In this document: positions 20,653 through 32,599 of the stretch, piece after piece
Numbering within the stretch: the stretch's first letter is position 1
How the letters are laid out: the number at the start of each line of letters is the position of its first letter
Source of the DNA: Ceratorhiza oryzae-sativae
Taxonomy: Eukaryota; Basidiomycota; Agaricomycetes; Cantharellales; Ceratobasidiaceae
Assembly: GCA_030998015.1 (NCBI GenBank)
Contig: JARWMV010000057.1
Location: forward strand, 1-64,000
Length of the DNA stretch: 64,000 bases
Reading direction: 5' to 3'
Notes under the pieces: generated by a model
What the model saw: only the letters and a program-made list of their open reading frames with translations
Database searches by the model: none
Told to the model about the DNA's origin: nothing
Made by a program: the position numbers and the translations under genes

Positions 20653-23600
20653 ATGGTGTATGTCTCAACCCTGAGCGTCGCTTTGCTTGTACCCTTTGTG
20701 CTAGGCCAGCGTATACCGACACTTGGACTCGCCAATGGCTATATTGGGCTTGACATCGGATCGTCCACGAGCGTTAGACTGGTCAAGGATTCCCAGGTGT
20801 TAGCTTCATTCAAACCCAGCGCATCCTTTGACTTTGCCCCTTTCGATCGATTGCTCCAACGGCAGTACGATGGGTACGTATATTATTAAGTTTAGCTAAA
20901 CCCCGTATCGCTAACGCGTGTTGCTGAAAAACACGTGGGGCTATAGGAATTACCACACGGGTGATATCGCACTTCGCATCCGGCCGGTGGGAACTACAAC
21001 GTGGACCGCGGGCGATTCTGCGGTGGCGCGAAAGCCTGTGGCCGAGCTAGCGATATCAGGCACTACCCTGGCCTCCGCAAATCTGGCCCCCACGCTGCCT
21101 GACTCAATCACGTCATATCTTGATATCACTCGCTCGTGGGTGCGCTCGTCGAGTGGTGTCCTGGGTCTGCGGTTCGCGTTGCAAAACAAGGGGACAACCG
21201 CTATTGAAATCGGTTCGCTCGAGTTTCCTATTGCTTTCAATTCGATATTCACCGACCGGACCGCCGCGGACACGACACAAACTGCTCGCTCGCCGACCCG
21301 TATGTTGGTCTGGATGCTGGTTTTGTTCGAGTCGTTCCTCTTAGCGGAACTGGACCCGTGCTTCTCGTTGTGCCAGGTGCAGGTTCAAGCAACGGGCCTC
21401 GAAGCTTGGCGATTCTTGGCCGAGAACTCGGACTCGACCGATAACCCGCCCTACTATCAGAGTCAGACCTTTGAGGGGTACTATTCTTGGCAGGTGCACT
21501 CCAAGGCTTATGCAGATGCAGAATGGAAAAACGTCCCGGGTGGCCCGTGGAACATGGCCTCGAGTGTGACTATTCAACCTGGTGAAACTAGGCATTACGC
21601 GCTCGACTTTTTGCTTGCGATGGCGTTCGCTCGATTGATAAGCGACTAAGTGAAGCTGGACGTCCCATTGCCTATGGAATCCCCGGCTATATTCTTCCTG
21701 CGGATACGCCTGGGAAACTGTTCCTCAAACACTCTTCGGCGGTCAGTAGCCTATCGGTCTCTCCCCCAGGTGCACTTTCATGGGCTACAAACTCCGAAGG
21801 AAAGAATGGGTGGGCCGGGTACACTATCACTCCCCAGAAGTGGGGTCGCTCTCGCCTCACAATCACATATATAGATGGTTTGATTCAGACTGTCCACTAT
21901 CACATTTCTCATGCCGCAGTCCAAACCGTTACCGAACTCGGCAACTTTTTGACGACCAAACAATGGTTTGAAAACTCGTCGGATCCTTTTGGACGATCTC
22001 CATCGATCATCACATACGACCGAGAAGTAAATGCACTTGTGTTGCAGGACCCCCGCGTCTGGATTGCTGGCCTCAGCGACGAGGGTGGCGTAGGTGCCTG
22101 GTTGGCCGCGGTGATGAAAAACGCATTCCTTCCTGTTGGAACCGAGGTTGCAAAACTCGAACGCTTCGTGCCGAGACCGTTTGGGGCGACTTGCAATATT
22201 CAGTTGGTTCGAATATGTATGGCGTGAAGAAGAGTGTGTTCTTCTACGAGCCTGCACAACTCCCTAGTTACAACTATAGCACCTCGATTTATTGGGGAAA
22301 CTGGTGATTATATGCATGATATCTGAATAGGCAGAGAGCTGAATGTTTGAACCGAAGGTGGTCATGGAACAAAGCCAACTCGAATGCCTTCGATCGTGCA
22401 TATGATTACGTTCACGTCACGGCCCTGTACTGGTCTCTCTACCGGCTTGGGAGAAACTATCCCGGGACGCTCAAGACCCAAACATGGAAGTGGTACCTTT
22501 CACAGGCTCTGAATACTGCGTTATTTGCAACCAACGGGCGGGTTTGGTACGCCGACGTTGGTCTTATGGGCGAGACAGTGTTCCTGTATCTTCTTGATGA
22601 TTTGAAACGAGAAGGTCTAGCCGCCAATGCGACAGCTCTCGAAGCTAGAATGAAGACACGTGCGGTCAACTGGGGAAAAGAACCTTATCCATTTGGGAGC
22701 GAGGTGAGGTTGATTTGATATTTTAGAATCTTCACATGCTAAAATGATAGCTAGATGGCATGGGACTCGACTGGACAAGAGGGGGTGTATGCTTGGTAAG
22801 AAAATACTCATCGCAATTACGATGTGTCTTTCAACCTGTGACATATAGGTCACGATATTTTGGCATAGATACGACAGCCACAAATACTATAAACTCAATC
22901 TTAGGCTACATGCCGACAGTCCCACACTGGGGTTGGAACGGAAATGCAAGAAGGTGAGTTTCAAACTCTCGAAATCAACCTTGTGTTTCACGATTTGGCT
23001 GCGCAGGTACTGGGATATGATTTACGGCGCAAAGCTGCAACGTATTGAAAGGCAGATCCATCACTATGGCAGCGGCTTGAATGCACTGCCGCTCATTTCT
23101 GAATTCATGATTCACCCGACTGACATATATCTTCTCCAAGTGGGATTTGGCGGACTTAGTGGTCCACTGTCCAACATTGATCAAGAAGGTTTTGCCTCAG
23201 CTGCCTTCCATTCATTTCCTGATACTTTGGCGTGGGACGCATATAGTGGCGATTATGGGCCAAACTTTCTCGGACATGTACTCAACACCGGTTCTTTCCT
23301 GGTCAATCATCCGGACTTCGGTTGGCAGGTGTTTGGAGGTGTATTGACCAAGGTCGACTCTACCTCAATCACCTTTAGTATACGTGACACGTTGCGACGA
23401 CGAATTTACGTCGCGCCCCTAGGCGTACTCCTTACCCTCGACGCTGGTTCATTTGAAACAGCAGAATACACGATATATACCAAGAGTGTCACTTTGACAA
23501 TCGTTCCTGCAACAGCTGGGATTCGAGCTCCACAAGGACGATTGGTGATATCGCAACCTGCCACCATTCCGGGAATAGGATTAATCACGCCAATAGGAAC

Positions 23601-23676
23601 TTTTACCAAGGATTCCGGAGCCTATACCGTACCTTTCACAAATGGGAAGGCCACCGTCATGGTACGCTCGACTTGA
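20653..23676 (+). CDS. large secreted protein, six-hairpin glycosidase-like (DUF5695-type)
   Basis: A signal peptide (MVYVSTLSVALLVPFVLGQ) leads into GLANGYIGLDIGSSTSVRLV and, after an intron, NYHTGDIALRIRP. Later blocks include YYQSQTFEGYYSWQVHSKAY, a helical region with WNKANSNAFDRAYDYVHVTA, SEMAWDSTGQEGVYAWSRYF and LGYMPTVPHWGWNGNARRYW. This pattern recalls fungal secreted DUF5695 proteins with an alpha-barrel; substrate unknown. At least five short GT-AG introns are visible, including three between 22712 and 23008. Frame breaks at about 21280, 21394, 21630 and 22170 each fit loss of bases in a homopolymer, so the gene may be intact in the organism. Confidence 0.7.
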
Positions 23677-23989
23677 GAATGGTTATCGGGGTTGGGAAAA
23701 TAGCCGGATTTACATTTGCTCGAATGTAGTACGTACTGCCTGATAATGAGACGAAAACCTGCCTGCAGAGAACAAAATAAATGTACATTACGCATGGATT
23801 CCACATATGACGGAAGTTAAATTCAGCTTGAAATCCGCTACTTTAAAAATACATAACCCATTGCGACTTGGATTGAGGTTGGAGTCAGGCCGAGGTGCGT
23901 GAGCTGAGTGCCGAAATGATGACAAGATTTCAAATGCCGTCTCTGTCGTGGCCACCACATCTCCCCCGCGAAGCCACCCTTCCCGCCAC

Positions 23990-24535
23990 CCGCGAGATAC
24001 AAATCAAAGATTCAATATTTATGCGGGAGCTTGAATCCAAGCAGCTAACGCGGAATACCAAAAGCTTCAAGAAGGTACGCGTACATTGTCCAACTTGACG
24101 AAGACATCCATTCGATCGAGGCAGCATTTGGGTGCACAGCTAAACGAAAATGAGGCTGTCAAAAGAGCGAGCTTCGCCAACCCAGTAGGGGAATGTATGT
24201 AATTGAGTAAGGGTTTAGGAATTTCCGACACTCAAATCACACAACACTGTGTGCGAACTTATCGGCCCGGTCTTAGTAAAGCAAGGCCAACTAGCGGCCA
24301 AGAATAACGTTGATGAACTTCTAGAATATATTCGTGGAGAAATATGTGTCTTTTTCTCGCATCCTATTCAGATTGGGAATTCTGATTGGATTAGGTTAGA
24401 TTGAGAGCTGAAGTACACATCACTATTACTTACCTCCCCAATAAATCCGAAAAAGCCAGGAACAAGAGAGTGGCGATTCAGGCGGCGTTAAACACACAAA
24501 TTGAGGCTGGCGGAGAAGCTACCACCGTGAGCTAG
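23990..24535 (+). pseudogene. prefoldin subunit 6-like gene, decayed or mis-sequenced
   Basis: Pieces of the beta-class prefoldin Yke2/PFDN6 can be read in order: ANAEYQKLQE (about 24046), LGAQLNENEAVKR (about 24129) and, after an intron-like gap, NTVCELIGPVLVKQGQLAAK continuing NNVDELLEYIRGEI (about 24245-24345). Family members have VYKLIGPVLVKQ and AQLNENEAVKKEF at these places. The region between the first two blocks is altered and no single splice pattern gives a full protein. Prefoldin delivers nascent actin and tubulin to the TRiC chaperonin. I cannot tell a pseudogene from a functional gene with sequence errors. Confidence 0.6.
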
Positions 24536-24539
24536 TTTT

Positions 24540-26817
24540 TGCTACTCGCCCCCTTGTATGCACACCCAATATTATACCAAACCGTAATTTCCCACCAGGT
24601 GTATCACATTTCCCGTCCGCTCCAATATGTTCCGGGCCCTAATCACGGAACCAGCATAGTCACAAAGCGGCGCCGAATCACGACATCTCTATTCTTTACA
24701 GCAGCCGTCGTCACTGGCTGCCGTATACCAGCGTACCGAAGAGGAGATCAATTTCGCCAGTGACCGCATCACTCTGAATGTCCGAGTTGTCTAATATTCA
24801 CATCTACAACATTCAAATGGAATTAGACTAATAGTCCTCCCAGCGACCACTGCCTTATCCTGCACTGACTCGGTTGGCGATTGTAGTGATGGTTAGGACT
24901 CAATTCGCCTCGACGCAGGTTAATTCAAAGACGCGCATATTATGTAGCCCCAACAGCCAAAAGTAGGCCTCTTGGTGAGGTCGGGCGATCCCCCTGGCTC
25001 ATCAGCAAGTTCTAAATCCTCATGTGCCCCCACCCAACCGCTCTACACATATTTCGCTCCAAACTGAAATTAGTCAGTGGATGGAATGATTGAACCGACT
25101 CGACGAGATTTGGAATAGACCGTTGGGGCTCGGTGGTGGGCTAAAGTTCAGTTTATGGGAGGTCGATATGATCATTATACTTGGTTCAGTCTGTTCACAG
25201 ATATGTTTGTGGATAGCTCGTTTGTCTCCGAAGGCAGAATATATCTTCGGGTCATATGGAAATTTATGCAGAGAACCCATTGAATGTCAGCGCATACATG
25301 CCTACGCTCTACCGCCTAGAAAATTTCTTCATAAATTTGTCCGCATTGTAAGAAGTCATGGGAATTTTTTTTATGCTTACAGCCACTACTCTGACAGAGG
25401 ATTGCACTTCTGACGCCAGATGCATATAACCTCACGATCCTATCCACAACGGAAGACCCGCTAATTTTATCGCGATTCGTGATCCTTACTGATTATCATC
25501 TGCGGAAGCTCTTATAGAGTTTCCATACTGGGTCCTCACATATACTCCACTTGCTCTTGCACCTGGAGCGTCCAGCGCCGTGCAGAATCTCGATCAGCGT
25601 TGAGTCATGCCAGCCCCCAAGGCGCCCCTCCCCGGATACGGGTGTTTTTTTTTTTCGCCACTCTCCTATTAACTGGCTTGGTCAGTGAGGAAATCCTGAA
25701 AATACGGCTCTGGTGTCCCGAATCCTAGGTTATTGCATAGCAGACTCCGCCTTTGCATCCAAAAACGGAAAACCACTGATCGACCCCATATCTGACAGAT
25801 GACCAACGCTATCTTATTTCCTTCACGAGCTGGCCTCGGTCGCTTTCGTCTCACATCCATAGCCAAAGAATCCAACAATTCGGAGCTAGCAAATAGTTCG
25901 TCATAAACAATCGATTCGCACTCGTAAAAATACATTCTCAGGCTAGAGCACACAACGCCTTGTCTGAATTGGGTCCGTCGGGAAAGAAGCCCGACAATTC
26001 GCTCGTCGTGCAAACCAAATCGCCGCCTCACCGTGAGTCCGAACCCCCGAGCCAGAATTGAACCCCAGAACCAACGAAAAGCCCTCCAGTTTCAAGGCGT
26101 TATTCCACAATTCTCTGGAAACAAGCATAGAAGCGATTATATCGAATCTTACTGATGTTTATTGCGTGCCGTCAATGGATCTAATTTGGTTCGATTTGGC
26201 CGGTAGCAGTGTTTTCGGACGTGCAAATGTCTATGATTCTGGGAATCAGGGGTTACCAATCTTGCAAGAATTTTGTGTAAGCTGGGAAGTCGATGAACCA
26301 GAACAATCCCTTAAAAAGACAAAAGATCATTAACATCGCCGGATTATGGACTAAGCTCACCTTCGTTGTGCGAGAACTATCTAAAGTACCTATAACCCCC
26401 TGGTGTGAGCCCGAATAACTCCTCACTGCAGGCATACATTCCGGAACAGCGGCATAAAATAATGAGTTATGGACTCCGGTACGAGCCAATGCCAAATAGC
26501 CCCCCAGGACTCAGGGATATTGATTTATTCATCCGAACAACCTGCCAACCCAGAATACCTCGACGCGGCTAGTTAATGCGTTGTTTGTTCATGTTTGAAC
26601 CATGGCCCCTCTCTGGCATCACTCGTGTGAAGCATGAGTTCTCATGAAAACTGTGATACATGGATTCGTTCAATAAGAATGTTTTATATATAGGTAAAGT
26701 GCGAATGATTCATTTAGCTTAATAGCGTTTAGTACGCGTATGGGGCAATCTATCTGGTATTGCCATAAGTGTCACGATCTCGAGGCAGTCGATTCAACCT
26801 GAACTTATTGACGCCCA
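24540..26817. other. 2.3-kb stretch without a recognised gene
   Basis: Scattered open frames of 60-120 codons, none with a recognisable domain. A T-run lies near 25646. Confidence 0.35.
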
Positions 26818-27725
26818 TCAATTAACGGAATAGACATTGAGATTTAATATCTCACTATGTGGATCTGTGGGCTTGTTCGTTTGGTCGATGGCTGCAGGTT
26901 CCGAAACAGGAGCCATAATTGCGGCTTCATCATCGTCACTGAGGAATGTGTACAGCCGACATTCTACGTTTCCCCATTTCTTAGCGGGGAGTCAGAATTG
27001 GATCTTAAGCCAGGCATAACCGTAGGACTCACTGCCAAGGACGCCATTGTTATCAGGTCACCCGACCTACTTCTTCCATCAATCTCCCTAAATATACCGC
27101 CATGGCCAACCAGTATAATGTTCTTCTCGGGTCGGCCACGCACATAATTCCGGACCCACTTGGCTCGGTTTTCAAGAGCTTCAGTCGTGGGTGCATAGAA
27201 GCCCTGGTTCTTGTTCCAATCTTCGGTCAACGGACTCCAATCGACGCCTTGCGATGCCATATCTTTGAACTCCTCGCTGGCCTCGAGTACCTCTCTATCT
27301 GAGCCAGTGTCGCATGGGAAATCATGCGTCTCCTGGAGTTGTGGGAGTAAAATCACTTTCCCCTGGCCCACAAGCCGAGAGTAGGCTTTGGGAAGTGCCA
27401 AAAGAGTAGTAGATAGCGTCCTGCGAAATGCTGAGGTAATGATGACTTCAGGAATGTCTTGGAAACTGGGGTCGGCTTGGGCAAAGTCAATGCATTGTTG
27501 TCGTCCGAGTGCTGTCAAAGGGGCATCCAGAACTTTTGGGGTCAGGCAGGTTTAGCACAATCGACAGAGCTTTCCCGCTTATACTTACTTGAAAAGTCGT
27601 TATTCACGCTAGCAAAAAATGGACGTCGATCAGCCTACAAGTTCCACGGCCAAGCCCAAGCCCAAGTGTACCAACTTGTGTCTAGCTTGACCGTGCCGCA
27701 AGAGGTAAACTCGTTTGCTCGTCAT
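26818..27725 (-). CDS. histidine phosphatase / phosphoglycerate-mutase-family protein
   Basis: The ATG at 27725 starts MTSKRVYLLRHGQARHK, carrying the RHG catalytic motif of the family. Two short introns lead to VNNDFS, then LDAPLTALGRQQC. A long exon contains the second catalytic His block IILVGHGGIFREI. A further intron near 27040-26990 joins to NVECRLYTFLSDDDEAA and a stop at 26818-26820. Length is about 250 residues, as usual for fungal cytosolic members. The exact substrate cannot be read; many such fungal proteins are broad-specificity phosphatases rather than glycolytic mutases. It reads in the same direction as the SF3A2 gene 290 bp upstream. Confidence 0.85.
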
Positions 27726-28011
27726 AGGTAGTCACGTAGAAGAGGTTGTAGAAGTTTCAAAAGATGGAGTCACAAATGAGTGGGACGTTCGAGGTCAAGG
27801 GAAGATTCTTGGCTGATCGGCGCATCACTGGGGTTTTTGAAATGAGAGTGGGCGCTAGACTTAGCTTAGTCATAAGTAAGCCAGTCTCCGCCATACCAGG
27901 CACACAGCTGGAAGACGCTGGGAAGGGCATGAACGAGAGTAATCGAACACTAGGAGGGGCTGAGGAACGTGTATAGTTACAAACAGGGGACATACGAAGC
28001 ATTACAGGCCA

Positions 28012-28925
28012 TCATTGCATGTACACTAGAGACGAAGTGCGGAACATGAATTGGAAACTGTATTGCTTGGTATCAGTATCCCAATGAGACCAGTTCCAGT
28101 CCGGGTTCTCCTCTGGATCTTCAATCTCTCGTGCAGGGATTCTAAATGCAATGCTCTCGTAGGGTTCCGCAGCGACCTATCTTTCTATTAGCATATGAAA
28201 CGAGAATGGGATAGTTGACTCACGATCAGGTACTGGTACGACCGATTCGGTTGCTCTTTTTTCTGTTCCCATGCACTCATAAAACGCCTTCGCGGAATAA
28301 CACCTTCCTTAATTTGAGGAAGGTGAACCTGAACCATCATTCCCTCCTTCGCGCCTCCTCCGCCAAGCGTAGCAGCTGTTAGAGGATCGCGCACCTTGGT
28401 AACACGATAACCCGGACGCCCAATCTTGATGAACATTTTGCGTGGGACAGGAGCAGCCTGAGCCGGCGCAGTAATGAGTTGAGTGTCCTTTGCATCACGG
28501 GCCGCACGTCGTGCAAGATTCGTCTGGTGCTTTTTACCTTGCGTGTGAGCAAGGTAGGAGCCCTCATTAGTGTGAAGAGTTAAACACAGTCGACATTCGA
28601 GGGAGCCAAGATGGTTGCGTAGGATATATGGATCCTACGCGAGCATTTCTTTAGCAAGAATGCGACCGAATGAGAATATGAGAAGACTTGCCTTTGCCAA
28701 GTCAATTGTCTCAAGCGCAAGCTTGCGCAAACGTTCACGCCGGTCAACGTTTGCCTCGGACGCGCCAGCAACACCTCCACCACCAAATTTGCTACCAACA
28801 CGGTTCTGATAGGTATCGTTAGACCCTAGGTATCAATTTTTGGTAGTCTCAGCGAATTATACCTGATAATCTGATACAAGTTAGTGTCGACGTGTCAATG
28901 TAGCACCAGCTAGAAACTCACCCAT
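28012..28925 (-). CDS. SF3A2: splicing factor 3A subunit 2 (SF3a66/Prp11)
   Basis: The protein starts MDYQNRVGSKFGGGGVAG and contains the matrin-type zinc finger CRLCLTLHTNEGSYLAHTQG followed by KKH, then RKMFIKIGRPGYRVTKVRDP and AAEPYESIAFRIPAREIE, ending FQFMFRTSSLVYMQ. It is part of the SF3a complex of the U2 snRNP. Exon 1 is only ATGG (28925-28922), exon 2 is an 8-nt microexon (28870-28863), and the third intron (28691-28635) begins GCAAGT and ends AG, a GC-AG intron. A GTGAGT...AG intron follows LIV near 28240. Confidence 0.93.
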
Positions 28926-29522
28926 GGTTGATGGTGGCTCGTTGTCCGATGGTCACGTGAAACCCTTCGGGGCTGCCTCAAGCGCCATGGTTGGCACATC
29001 GCTCTCCATTATTGAATTAACCCTGTTACACAATATTTCGTGCAGCTTGCGTCAATTCAGGACAAGTAACATAGTAGTTGGGGGATTATTCTCGTAGCGA
29101 ATCGGTGGCAACGTGAGGAAAGAAATTAAGGCTTTGAAGACGAATAGGTAAACATGGGCTGAAGATAGTCAGTGTTAGACTGGAGGCGGAATGAGCTGAG
29201 CGCCGAGGGTCCCGTGATGTCGTGAGTCGAGACGGTGACAAGGGACGAATGTACGGTGCAGATGGACTAAAGCGAGCGGAGCGAGCGAAGGCGGAGAACA
29301 ACTGGGGTTGAATACGATGGGGATCCACGTGCATTTTCATAAGGTTGGTATATAAGATAGACCATAAAAACAAATGCGCCATGAAATACATGGGCCACTG
29401 CATATAAGCCAGCGTGGGCGAGCGATCGAGAACGAAATTAAGCAAACAACAACTTTCGATCTGTAGAGCGCCTTACCGCTCAGCAAAAACCTGTGGGGGT
29501 AATGGTGTGTAATTAGGCATAA
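28926..29522. other. SF3A2 upstream region, no gene seen
   Basis: Contains the SF3A2 promoter side. A 119-codon minus frame (29086-29445) has no recognisable domain and is probably chance. Confidence 0.4.
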
Positions 29523-29660
29523 GGAGGGGTAATGAAAACAGGGGTGTGGTAATGGTGTCATCATGCCAAATTACACTGGTGTAATGCGATAATGACAGAT
29601 AATTATGTGTGATTTCATGGAATTACACCATTACTACACCCCCCTGTTTCATTACACCTC
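29523..29660. mobile_element. foldback/MITE-like element with about 38-bp inverted ends
   Basis: The left arm (about 29523-29559: GGAGGGGTAATGAAAACAGG, then GGTGTGGTAATGGTGT) is an imperfect inverted repeat of the right arm (about 29622-29660: ACACCATTACTACACCC, then CCTGTTTCATTACACCTC). About 60 bp lie between. A partial extra copy of GGTAATGGTGT lies just outside at 29499. No clear TSD. Confidence 0.65.
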
Positions 29661-29889
29661 AAGTTTTTCCTGAGCGAGCTTTGATACAACCTTCGAAATC
29701 CGACACAGTTACCAACCCCGAGAGTATCTCTGATCTCATTCAGTTCGCCTACCAGGACGGGACAATACAACTTGTCGGTGGCGTTATGGAGGAGATGACA
29801 AGGGCTTGGGTAGGGACGCGAATGGATAATTTATCTTTATCGGATGCAATGGCGAATCTTACCTGAGGTACTTCAGTTAAGGCTCGGTT

Positions 29890-30530
29890 TAGGTTCATGC
29901 TCTTGGACCAGAGGAAACCCAGTGGACACGATAACTTGTGGAGGGACGCGCATCGCTTCAGTTGATGAACTTTACAAGCGCACAACACGAGCAGTGACCG
30001 GACCAGACGAGATTTACCCCCTGGTGAAGCGATATCAAAATATTGCTACTATTCTGGAAAATCTTGCCATTTAGAGAATTCAGCTTGAGCCCAGCTAATC
30101 ACACGAAACCAACTGACCACCTCCGGGATATTTTATTTTTTGAATCTCAGATAGCGATGAATCATGAGCCCGATCAGCGGCGTGTCTACATTGTGGTCCA
30201 AGAGAGTTACACTTCCAACTGCGTCCAATTCTAAGGCCGAATGCGAGGGGTGGGAGGGGGCTGAGTTAAGGTCTACAGTAAGATGTGAATCCCCAGCATA
30301 TATGTCCTCATTCAGAAAAATCAGGAAATGTTGCCAGACAAACAGACCCGAGGGACAGGATAATTAGGGACACTAAATCACACAAACCAAAGAACAGAGG
30401 TGGTATCGCCTGTATATATTCTGTCCCGAAACCGGCCCTCTCAGCCCTCAAGAAGTTTTGTCTGCTTCATGCGGGTCGGCTAAAATGTTGTCCTCGCGGT
30501 GAAACCGGCAGGATGCTGCCATCGGAATAT
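29890..30530. repeat. dispersed repeat F, copy 1 (CpG-containing)
   Basis: It aligns in the same orientation with 62856-63640. Shared blocks include ATTGCTACTATTCTGGAA, TCTACATTGTGGTCCAAGAG and CCTCAAGAAGTTTTGTCTGC. Many differences are CG here and TG or CA in the other copy. No coding function was recognised. It may be part of an old transposon or a duplicated segment. Confidence 0.85.
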
Positions 30531-30892
30531 TCCAAGAAATGAGGCATTGATTGCGGATAGCTATCTGTCTTACAGACACCAAGACACACACTCCAGAACC
30601 GATGTCAACTTGCATTTGATACGACATGAACTGATGTGTCGCCGTAACGTCCGCCGGCCAATTTCGCCGAGGTTATATCATGACCCATTTCTAGAGTAGC
30701 TAGACCCATAACCCCCAGAGGAAGCGTCTTGGGAGATTATTGTGCTTAAATAGCCCAAATGATTGATTATAGACTAAATATATGACATATGCATCGGGAA
30801 GACCAACCCGTCCCGACGTTGATTAATGTTCTCTTCGTTCTGCAAGCGTGGCTAAGCTCTAGCGCCCAATAGGTGAAGAGCCAGGAACCTGT
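30531..30892. other. no gene seen
   Basis: Short frames only; no repeat or RNA gene recognised. Confidence 0.35.
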
Positions 30893-32572
30893 CTATCTCG
30901 CTACGGCGCTGGAAATACGAACGCTAGACATTTCAGACATTTGAGCAGCGGGCGTGTTCGGTTCGGCGTTCAACTGTTCACCAAAGGTGACGTTGCTGGT
31001 TTGGAACGTTGTCATAGGAATACCGAGTCCGAAAGTTTTTGAAGATATCGGCATGAGCTTAATCACGGTTGTTGATCGACCGAACGAGTATAGTGAGCAA
31101 ATGAGTCGATTGCACATAACGCTCCTAAATGATGTATATATGCTACGGGATGATTAGGCCGTCAGCCCTATGGTTGATGCGTAAAAGATGAGAACGTATT
31201 CACCCAGACGAGACTGCTGCCATCCTGACACCCGGTATCATTCCTCCGATGCACTGGAACAAAAGGTCCAGCAAAATGGCGAAATAAAAGATCGTTCCAC
31301 TAGTGTGGCAACCTATGAAAACCAGAAAGACAGGATGGATAGTGACACGTACTCCTTCAACAACTGTTTCGCGAGTGGCATGGAACCAAATTCTCCCATC
31401 AGGCTTCTTGTCCGTTGAACGGTCATGGCGAAAACGACGGTTTCGAACACGAAAGGGAACATGAAAATTAACCATGGTTTGCCGCCGCTGGGAATTATAA
31501 TGCATCCTACGAATACGCCCGGCACTAACACGAGTCATTCGCTGTACGAACCCATGCATGACCAACTTACAAGGGGTGCTTAAATAGGTCTGGCGCTTGG
31601 CGCAAATTGGCTGGGGGGTTCAGAGGCAATATACGGCAAGGTACTTACTTCTGTTTGTACATGGATAAGCATGACAGTCGGGATAAGGAATATGACGATG
31701 AGGCAACCCCCCAGAAGACTTAAATGTGACCTGAACAACTAAGTCCACAAAAGATTTTTGTGTCTTACATTGCGACGATAGATCTAATTCAAAGGTCAGT
31801 GCTTTAATAAAGACACAATTTTAAAAATAACTCACTGCTGATTGTATAGTGCCCAACAACGCGCGACGAGAGTGACTATATTTTTAAGGTTAGCCTAGCT
31901 CGGCCTTGAAACATATCACCTTACTGCCAATCACAATGTCACAAAAGATACAGCCGTATGAAGACGCATAAACTAAGGTTTTGCACCTGTCCGAGGAGGC
32001 GTTAGATGTCCGCTTCAAATGCATCAAGGTCAAACTGACTCCTATGTGGAAGGATTAGAACTGAAATCCACCGTTCAATTTAATTGGTGAAGTACTAACC
32101 GCCGGGTACGTGGTTGGCGCAAGAAAGACTATCAAAAACGAGTCCCATTAAGCACGAGAAGGCACCGAGAATAGCTCAAGAGATGTACTTATAGCGTTGA
32201 GTCTTTACGCCACAAGCAGGAAACTGAGCACCTCAATCCGTGGATAGTCGCAGGGAAGGAAACTTACGATAAAAGGAGCACGGGGGTGAAGCGGTTAAGA
32301 AAGTACAGAACGCGAGCTAAGGTCCAACGGCTAAGCCATATGTAGTTGATTTCATCGTCAAGCCCGATAAGAATATCGAAGACGAGTAACATGAAAGCTG
32401 CCACTATTCCAGCAGCGGTGAGTGCGATTGATGTGCTGAAGCAACAAGACAGAGGTGTGAAGAACGCACTTGCGAGGTATTTGGCAGTTTGTACTGCCGG
32501 ACTGGCCTCGGCAAGTGCACGGATGAGCTCGAGGTTGGGTCCCGAAGCCATCGCAACAACGGCAGCGAACAA
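30893..32572 (-). CDS. DUF6533-like multispan membrane protein
   Basis: The first exon (from an ATG at 32572 or 32551) has hydrophobic helices and the signature LDDEINYIWLSRWTLARVLY followed by FLNRF, typical of basidiomycete DUF6533 proteins. Further hydrophobic blocks follow on the minus strand between short introns: LMGLVFDSLSC (near 32140), GGCLIVIFLIPTVMLIHVQT (near 31690), then GVFVGCIIIPSGGKPWLIFM running on into FPFVFETVVFAMTVQRTRS (near 31470). A soluble Ser/Thr/Pro-containing tail ends at 30893. The exon joins were not all resolved. The function of the family is unknown. Confidence 0.6.
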
Positions 32573-32599
32573 AATGAGGGCGTCAGGAGCAAGGGCGCG

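Noticed and set aside
25990..26070. GGTTCAATTC on the minus strand, tRNA-like
   Set aside because: The surrounding sequence does not form a cloverleaf.
29086..29445. 119-codon minus-strand frame
   Set aside because: No recognisable domain; lies in the promoter side of SF3A2 and next to a foldback repeat.
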